Assembly: GCA_037447655.1 (NCBI GenBank)
Contig: JBBHKE010000099.1
Span: forward strand, 252,278-316,277
DNA: 64,000 nucleotides
Direction: 5' to 3'
DNA from: Zygnema cylindricum
Taxonomy: Eukaryota; Streptophyta; Zygnematophyceae; Zygnematales; Zygnemataceae
Positions 57,520-64,000 of the stretch are shown here, in pieces; positions within the stretch are counted from its first letter, which is position 1; the number at the start of each line of letters is the position of its first letter. A program made the translations under genes and the position numbers. The notes beneath the pieces are model-generated. The model saw only the letters and a program-made list of their open reading frames with translations. It did not search any database and was not told the origin of the DNA.

Positions 57520-60500
57520 TCTCATATATATATATCATATATATATATGTGTGTAGATATGTGGGTGCATGGTGTGCACAGAACGCACCATAGATAAGGG
57601 AAGGAGGAGTTGAAAGGGGGAGAAAAGTTGGAAAGGAGGAGAAGTTGGGAAAAGGGAGGGAGTGGGGAGGGATGAGAATGGAAAGGCTTTATAACCGAAC
57701 CAGGAAAAGGACAGAGAGGGAAGGGGAGAGAAAGTGAAAGAAAAGAGGAATTGACAAAAGAAAAAAAAGGTAGATAAACCTATGCTGTTTCTCTTCCTTC
57801 CTCCCTCTACACCTCTCCTGCCCTTCTTCACTACTCCACAGCCACTTCCCACCATCTCTCGCTCCCTCTCCCACTTCTCCCTCCCTCTCTTTTTTCCGCC
57901 TCTCCCTCTCCTTTCCTGTCTTCCCTCTCCTCTTCCCTCCGCCCTCTCCCTCTTTTCCCTCTCACTCTCCCTTCCCCCCATCTTATGTCCATCATTCCCA
58001 AAACCTACCCTTCTCCTTCCACTACTCCTCAGCATCCCTCCCCTCCCTCCCTCCCTCCCTCCTTCCCTCCCTCCTTCCTTCCCTCTCTATTTTCACCCCT
58101 TTTAGGGGGTATTCCTCCACCTTTTTCAAAACAAAAAAGTGGGTATTGTTCCTCTCCCTCTCCTCCACAACTTCCCTCCCTCTCTCTCCCTCTCCCCCTC
58201 ACCTTATGGCCGTGATGGGTCTCCAAAAATTATATTCGTACTTCTGGTAAAATCCGGCAATACTGGCGTCATACTGGGCCACCCCCACCAGGGCGTAGGC
58301 TTTGGCGGCGGCCAAGAGGGGGGTGGAGGGAGAGAGAACCTCCCTCGCGATCTGGAACCAGTGGCCGCCGTGAGAGGAGGTCCCTGGGGGAGGGAGGGAA
58401 AGGCAGGGAAAGGAGACAGAGAGTGGGTTTTTAGAGGTTTTTTGGGCGTTTTTGGGGGGTGGAGGGAGAGAGAATCTCCCTTGCAATTTGGAACCAGTGG
58501 CCAGCGTGAGTGGAGGTGTCTGGGGGAGGGAGGGAGAGGGAGAGGGAGAAGGAGAGGAGAGAGAGGCGGGCTCCAGAGGGTTTTTGGGCGTGTTTTGGGG
58601 GAGTTTTAGGGGATTTTTGGGGGTTTCAAGGGGGGAGGTAAAGAGGGGTGGAGGGAGAGAGGAGCTTTTGAGGTATTGGGAAACAGGGAAGGGCGGGAGA
58701 GGAGGTGTCTGGAATGGAGAACGAGGCAGGGAGGGTGAGTGAGAGGAGAGGGGAAGGGAGAGGGGGAGAGGGAGAGAGGGAGAGAGGTAGAGGGGGAGAA
58801 AGGGAGAGAGGGAGGAAGAGAGGGAGAGAGGGCGAGAGGGAGAGCGGGAGAGAGGGTGAGAGGGAGAGGGATGAAGGGGGAGTGAGAGGGAGAGGGCGGA
58901 AGAGAGAGAGGAGAGAGGGAGAGAGAGTGGAAGAGAGAGGGAGAGAGGAAAAGGAGAGATATAAATAGAGAGAGAGGGAAAGAGAGGGACAGAGAGAGAG
59001 AGGGAGAGAGGATAACAAATTCAAACTCAGGTTAAGAAACTAGAATTACTCCTCTTCGACCATACATACGGGAGAGAAAGAGAGGGAGGATGTAAAAAAG
59101 AAAAGAAAGGAGTGAGTAGAGAGAGGAAGAGAGAGAAAGAGAAAAAATGGAGAGAGGGAAAAAAAAGAAAGGAGAGAGAGAGGAGAGGAAGAGTGGAAGA
59201 GAGAGGAAGAGAGAGGAAGAGAGAGGAGAGAAGAAGAGAGAGGGGGGAGAGGAATTTTAGGGCGGTCCCTCTTTTAAGGTTTTTTTTTCCTTACCCGACC
59301 CATCTGCCCAAAAAAAAACCGTTTCCGTGTCGTATGCCGTTCTGTTCGATCCGGTCAAATTTCCGTAGCTTTTTACTTCTGTAAAATCCGTATTATATTG
59401 GGGAGAGGGAATTCCGTACGGACCGGAATAAATGTCATATTTCTGCAATGGAAAACCAGATTTAGAGTGGACATGTTTTTTTTTTGTTTTTTTTTTAACA
59501 TCGTAAATATAGTGTGCGGAAAAATGCTTTGTTAAAGTTTTTTAGGGTTTCCTCAAGTTGTTTTTAATTAAGAAAAAGGAAATAAATGAAAAGAAAGAAA
59601 AAGAAAAAGGAATTGAAAAAGAAAAATATTTGAAGAAGCGATGATTAATTTCAATGTATTTTGTTTTTTTTTAATTATTTTCCATATTTTTAGAATTATA
59701 AGAAAAAAAATCGCTGTTAATAATCTGTTTTTTTTTTTTTTATTTCTATTTCTTTTCTGTTTTCCTTCTATTTATATTATTATTTATTTATTCATTTTTA
59801 TTTTAATTTTGATATAGTGTGGGAAGTTTGCTTTCCACAAAATATTTTCTTAGGTTTTTTGAACTTTTTTTTGAGACAAGAAATTTTTAAGAGTTTTTGT
59901 GAAATTCTATGAGACTGTTTTACTCAAAAAAAAAAAACAGTTTCATTTTGATGAAATATATCGAGGTTACCATCACAAAAAAAAAATGGCCAGAGATTTT
60001 CAAGTGCTATTTAAAGAGTTAGAAAAAAAAAAAAGTAAAAAAATATATGTCGGAAAAAAAAGGATAATAATTTGAAAAATAAAATCTGGTGTCATGTCTT
60101 TTACTAAAGTCTATGAAAGGGAGAGTACAAAAGGGAGAGGGAGAGAGAGAGGGAGAGAGAGAGGGAGAGTGAGAGTGAGAGTGAGAAGGAGAGCCAGAGG
60201 AAGTGCGACACGAAGAGGGAGAGGGACACAGAGAAGGAGAGAGAGAATTTTTTCAGACTTTTTCATAGCAAAAATATAAATTTGTTGTTGCGATTAAAAG
60301 ACAAAAGTTGTTTGTCGTTTTCTCATCTTTTAATAGTTTTTCCCCAACCTTCCACACCTGATCCCAACCTGTCCCATCCCATACACCATCCCCTAAAAAT
60401 CTCAAGACTTTGAGCAATTTTTAAAAAGGTGTTTCAATTTTGATACTGCCTAGGGTTTTGTGGATTTTTAGGGTTGAGGTTTTAGTTAGGGTTTTCATTT

Positions 60501-63500
60501 TTAGGTTGAGATTTTTGCTAGGGATTTCAAATGTTTTGTTAGGGTTTTCAAAAGTTTTGTTAATTCCTGCAAGTTACATGTAAAGGTTGATTCTGTTAAG
60601 TGAAAAAAAAGTAGAAAGAAAACTGTCAGAAGAGTAACTGAATAAGGAAATAAATAAATTTTTGAAGCCTTTTTGAAGCGCTTGTCCTGTACCGGTGTAC
60701 TTCCAAAACTAAGTGATAAATTCACACACCTAATGTGATAAATCGACACACCTAATGTGATAAATCGACACACCTAATGTGATAAATATTTACAAATCTA
60801 ATGTGATAAATTGACATAACTAATATGATAAATCCACAAACCTAATGTGATAAATCCACAAACCTAATATGATAAATTCACAAACCTACTGTGACAAGAT
60901 GACATAAGTGATATGATAAATCCAAAAACCTACTGTGATAAATTGACATAACTGATGTGATAAATCCACAAACCTACTGGAAAATCCACAAACCTAATGT
61001 GATAAATTCACAAACCTAATGTAATAAATTGACATAACTAATATGATAAATCCACAAACCTACTGTGATAAATCCACAAACCCAATGTGATAAATTCACA
61101 AACCTAATGTGATAAATTCACAAACCTAATGTGATAAATCCACAAACCTAATGTGATAAATTGACATAACTAATGTGATAAATCCACAAACCTAATGTGA
61201 TATATATCCAGAACTAATGTGATAAATTCAAAAACCTAATGTGATAAATCCACAAACCTAATGTGATAAATCCACAAACCTAATGTGATAAATTGACATA
61301 ACTAATGTGATAAATTGACATTACTAATGTGATATATATCCAGACCTAATGTGATAAATTCCAAAACCTAATGTGAGAAATTCACAAACCTAATGTGATA
61401 AATTGACACACATATTGTGATAAATTTACAAACCTAATGTGATAAATTGACATAACTAATGGGATAAATCCACAAACCTAATGTGATAAATCCACAAACT
61501 TATTGTGATAAATTTACAAACCTAATGTGATAAATTGATATAACTAATATGATATATCCACAAACCTACCACAAACCTAATGTGATAAATTCACAAACCT
61601 AATGTGATAAATTCACAAACCTAAAATGATAATTGACAAAACTTATATGATAAATCCACGAACGTAATATGATAAATTCACAAATCTAATGTGATGTATT
61701 CACAAACCTAATGTAATAAATTGACATAACCAATATGATAAACTCACATAACTAATATGATAAATTCACAAACCTCATGTGATAAATCCACAAACCTATT
61801 GTGATAAATCCACAAACCTACTGATATATCCACAACCCCAATGTGATAGATTCACAAACCTAATGTGATAAATCCACAAACCTAAAGTGATAAATTGACA
61901 TAGCTAATGTGATTAACTGACATAACTAATGTGATAAATTCACAAACCTAATGTGATAAATTCACAAACCTACTGTGATAAATTTATAAAGCTAATGAGA
62001 TAAATTGACATAACTAATGTGATAAATTGACATTACTAATGTGATAAATGTACAAACCTTATGTGATAAATTGACATAACTAATAAGATAAATCCACAAA
62101 CCTAATGTGATAAATTGACATTACTATTGTGATAAATTTACAAACCTAATGTGATAAATTGACATAACTAATATGATAAATCCACAAACCTAATGTGATA
62201 AATCCACAAACTTATTGTGATAAATTCTTAAACCTAATGTGATAAATTTACAAGATAAATTCACAAACCTAATGTGATAAATTGACATAACTAATGTGAT
62301 AAATTGACAATACTAATGTGATAAATTCAAATTCCTAATGTGATAAATTCACAAACCTTATGTGATAAATTGACACACATTGTGATAAATTTACAAACCT
62401 AATGTGATAAATTGATATAACTAATATGATAAATCCACAAAGTTATGTGATAAATTAACAAACCTATTGTGATAAATCCACAAACCTACTGATATATCCA
62501 CAACCCCAATGTGATAGATTCACAAGCCTAATGTGATAAATTCACAAACCTAATGTGATAAATCCACAAACTTATTGTGATAAATTTACAAACCTAATGT
62601 GATAAATTGATATAACTAATATGATATAACCACAAATCTAATGTGATAATTCCTCAAACTTAATGTCATAAATTTACAAACCTAATGTGATAAATTGATA
62701 TAACTAATGTGATAATTCCACAAACTTAATGTGATAAATTCACAAACCTATTGTGATAGATTTACAAACCTAATGTGTTAAATTGACATAGCTAATGTGA
62801 TAAATTCACAAACCTAATGTGATAAATTCAAAAACCTAATGTGACAAATTCACAAACCTAATGTGATAAATTGACATATCTAATGGGAATCCACACACCT
62901 AATTTGATAAATATACTGTATAGAAAAATAATTTACTTAAATGCATTATACATCAAAAGAGCATTAAAGAGTTATTTTAAGACTTTCATTGAGCAGCACA
63001 AAGTTGAAATTTAAAAATCAGAAAATATTATCACTAACTTTTTTCTGCCAAATACCTTTCAAAATAATATCCGAATGATGACGTATGCTATTTTGTCGTG
63101 ATCTACTTTCAGAGCCTTCAGATAAAAAAAAAAATGCTATTATGTACAGTAGCCACTGAAAGTGTTAAAGTAACAACAAAAAAAAGAAAATAACGACTTT
63201 CTTACCTGTCATAAAGGAGCGGTAGCGTTCGCACTTTCGCCAATTTTTTGGACGCCGCGATTTTCGCTGGAGTGAGCGAATACGACAAAAGCTGCGCCGT
63301 CACCAGACCGTCGAATATCGGCGACTGGTACTTCGGATATACGCTGCCCGGAAAAAATCGTAGCAAAAATATATAAACATATACGCACTGAAAAAATGTC
63401 GAAGCCAGTAGGTAAAAAGAATACAGAAACAGGAAATACAGTGCGTACTAAATACAGACAGACACAAATGAACTGTACAGCTCTGCGGAATTGCGGAAAA

Positions 63501-63865
63501 CATCCGTGAAAAAAAAAGTGCAGCACGCACTGAAAAAATAAGGAACATTGTAGGTAGAAGCGAGAGGAAAATACAGTGCGTACTAAATAAATATACAACA
63601 AAATCAGATGGAAGCTGGAAGCTGAAAGAATGCTGGAATCGATTTGAATTACGAAAAAGTGAAAAAGAAAAAAACAAAAAAAACCAAAAAAAACGCACGT
63701 TGACAAAACGAAATGCGCGGCAAAAATCGCCGACGGCTCGCGCTGGGCTCCGGGATATTTGCGGCTTTTCTGGTCGTACAGTACGATCGTACGGTAAACT
63801 GCAACATGGAGAAGGGCAAAATATCGAGACGCGATTTGGATTGGAGTGCCGTCCAACCGGATCGC
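55541..63865 (-). CDS. Vanadium-dependent haloperoxidase, partial (VHPO-3)
   Basis: Minus-strand exons found: E2 63865-63699, E3 63343-63206, E5 59442-59295, E6 58383-58203, E7 56931-56683, E8 55751-55541. All have GT/AG borders and keep the VHPO-1 phases. E2, E3, E5 and E6 are exactly as long as in VHPO-1 (167, 138, 148, 181 nt); E7 is 249 versus 255. E1 must lie beyond the right edge. E4 (145 nt in VHPO-1) was not found in the 3.8-kb gap between E3 and E5, which is mostly minisatellite; joining E3 to E5 would break the frame. Site motifs are intact: K-x6-RP (QKYEYNFWRP), PSGH (HPEYPSGHS), SR-x5-H (across E7/E8, GGVHFRKS). E8 lacks the early stop of VHPO-1 and reads on for about 47 residues rich in Phe, Cys and Leu. 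It may be a functional gene with a diverged E4 or a recent pseudogene. Confidence 0.8.
55958..56404. mobile_element. MITE family M1, copy 3, in VHPO-3 intron 7
   Basis: TA at 55956-55957, CACCGTGAATCGCTATTAGCG left; right end read inversely CACCTTGAATCGCTATTAGCG, 20 of 21 identical. The right flank is CA instead of TA, one substitution. Internal ttactctaatttattcatgac and tttgtacgg(a/c)ctgacacg match 7430-7630. Confidence 0.88.
57470..57555. repeat. (TA)n microsatellite in VHPO-3 intron 6
   Basis: About 40 bp pure (TA)n followed by catatatatat interruptions, within intron 6 (56932-58202), which also holds purine tracts at 56940-57220 and pyrimidine tracts at 57780-58200. Confidence 0.9.
58456..58519 (-). 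pseudogene. Partial duplicate of VHPO-3 exon 6 (5' part)
   Basis: Minus strand after an acceptor-like cccccag: reads DTSTHAGHWFQIAREILSPS, then breaks off into tttttgggcg-type repeat. It sits 73 bases upstream (in gene sense) of the real exon 6. Confidence 0.85.
58637..58708 (-). pseudogene. Second, older partial duplicate of exon 6
   Basis: After acceptor-like ttccag: DTSSPALPCFPIPQKLLSPS, still alignable to the start (DTSxHAGHWFQIA) and end (LLSPSTPL) of the exon 6 half. The GHWF core is lost. Confidence 0.65.
58700..59270. repeat. GAGAGGGA purine tract in VHPO-3 intron 5
   Basis: Nearly uninterrupted A/G on the plus strand (pyrimidine on the gene's sense strand, so it extends the 3' splice-site polypyrimidine region). 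ORFs across it are artefacts. Confidence 0.9.
59443..60707. other. VHPO-3 intron, left part; no exon 4 seen
   Basis: A/T homopolymer runs, a GA tract (60115-60240) and a TAGGGTTTT-rich stretch (60450-60560). Searched by eye on the minus strand for an exon 4-like reading (NDGSQDYAGF..., PYVVGPK-type); none found. Confidence 0.45.
60708..62925. repeat. ~22-bp minisatellite, about 100 copies, in VHPO-3 intron 3
   Basis: Unit ctaatgtgataaattcacaaac with two main variants (attcacaaacc / attgacataac) plus atccacaaac. Variants recur in blocks, and several units are truncated. No conserved unique spacers between repeats, so not a CRISPR array. Confidence 0.95.
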
Positions 63866-64000
63866 CTGAACCAATAAGAGCTAAGATGATGTGAGATACG
63901 ACGAATCCTGAGTTGTACGGTCAGCGATCAGATATTAAAAATTTTGAGAGGGAGAGAGAGGATTCAAAATCTCAAAAGGCTCAAACTTGATTCTGTGAAA

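Noticed and set aside
60708-62925. CRISPR-like array of ~22-bp repeats
   Set aside because: Repeats are contiguous with no unique spacers, variable in sequence and inside an intron of a eukaryotic gene. A minisatellite.

Overview
The window is nuclear DNA from a multicellular or algal-type eukaryote, not a bacterium or organelle. The evidence is spliced genes with GT/AG introns, several Ty1/copia and one Ty3/gypsy-type retroelement, MITE-like DNA transposons and abundant micro- and minisatellites. I cannot name the organism. An intron-rich, repeat-rich photosynthetic lineage (streptophyte or other alga) would fit the haloperoxidase genes and the methyltransferase-bearing retroelement, but this is inference.

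Host genes. The only convincing host gene family is the vanadium-dependent haloperoxidase (VHPO/PAP2-type) family. VHPO-1 (+, 21659-27167) is an apparently complete 8-exon gene for a 414-residue secreted protein with all three vanadate-binding motifs. VHPO-3 (-, 55541-63865, running off the right edge) has exons 2, 3, 5, 6, 7 and 8. Four of its six visible exons that can be compared have exactly the VHPO-1 lengths (167, 138, 148, 181 nt), a fifth differs by 6 nt and the last has a different C-terminus. No exon 4 could be found. Between them, 50199-50795 (+) is a wrecked partial copy closer to VHPO-3. Introns hold long purine/pyrimidine tracts, and in both good genes the intron after exon 3 carries a large but unrelated minisatellite.

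Retroelements, left to right: a deleted copia element (-, about 1038-4815); a gag-only LTR element with two ~1.05 kb LTRs (+, 8043-12129, TR-GAG-like); a decayed copia of the same LTR family (-, 35.0-39.4 kb); a gypsy-like remnant with gag, aspartic protease and a cytosine-5 DNA methyltransferase domain (+, about 41.9-45.35 kb); another copia of the first LTR family (-, 45.35-49.73 kb); and a 3'-truncated copia with its 5' LTR and primer-binding site (-, 51.76-54.68 kb). The LTRs of the 8-12, 35 and 45 kb family carry an antisense tRNA-like segment.

DNA transposons. Two MITE families have TA target duplications and TIRs beginning CACCG (7222-7797, 16070-16586, 55958-56404; and 19539-19754, 33900-34115). 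Two further families have TAA/TTA duplications and TIRs beginning GGGTA, PIF/Harbinger-like (30870-31665, 32881-33394; and the 5.2-6.0 and 17.1-19.3 kb copies). One insertion can be compared with its empty site inside the window.

The rest (parts of 4.8-5.2, 12.1-15.0, 27.2-29.9, 39.4-41.0, 54.7-55.5 kb) shows no gene I can support.
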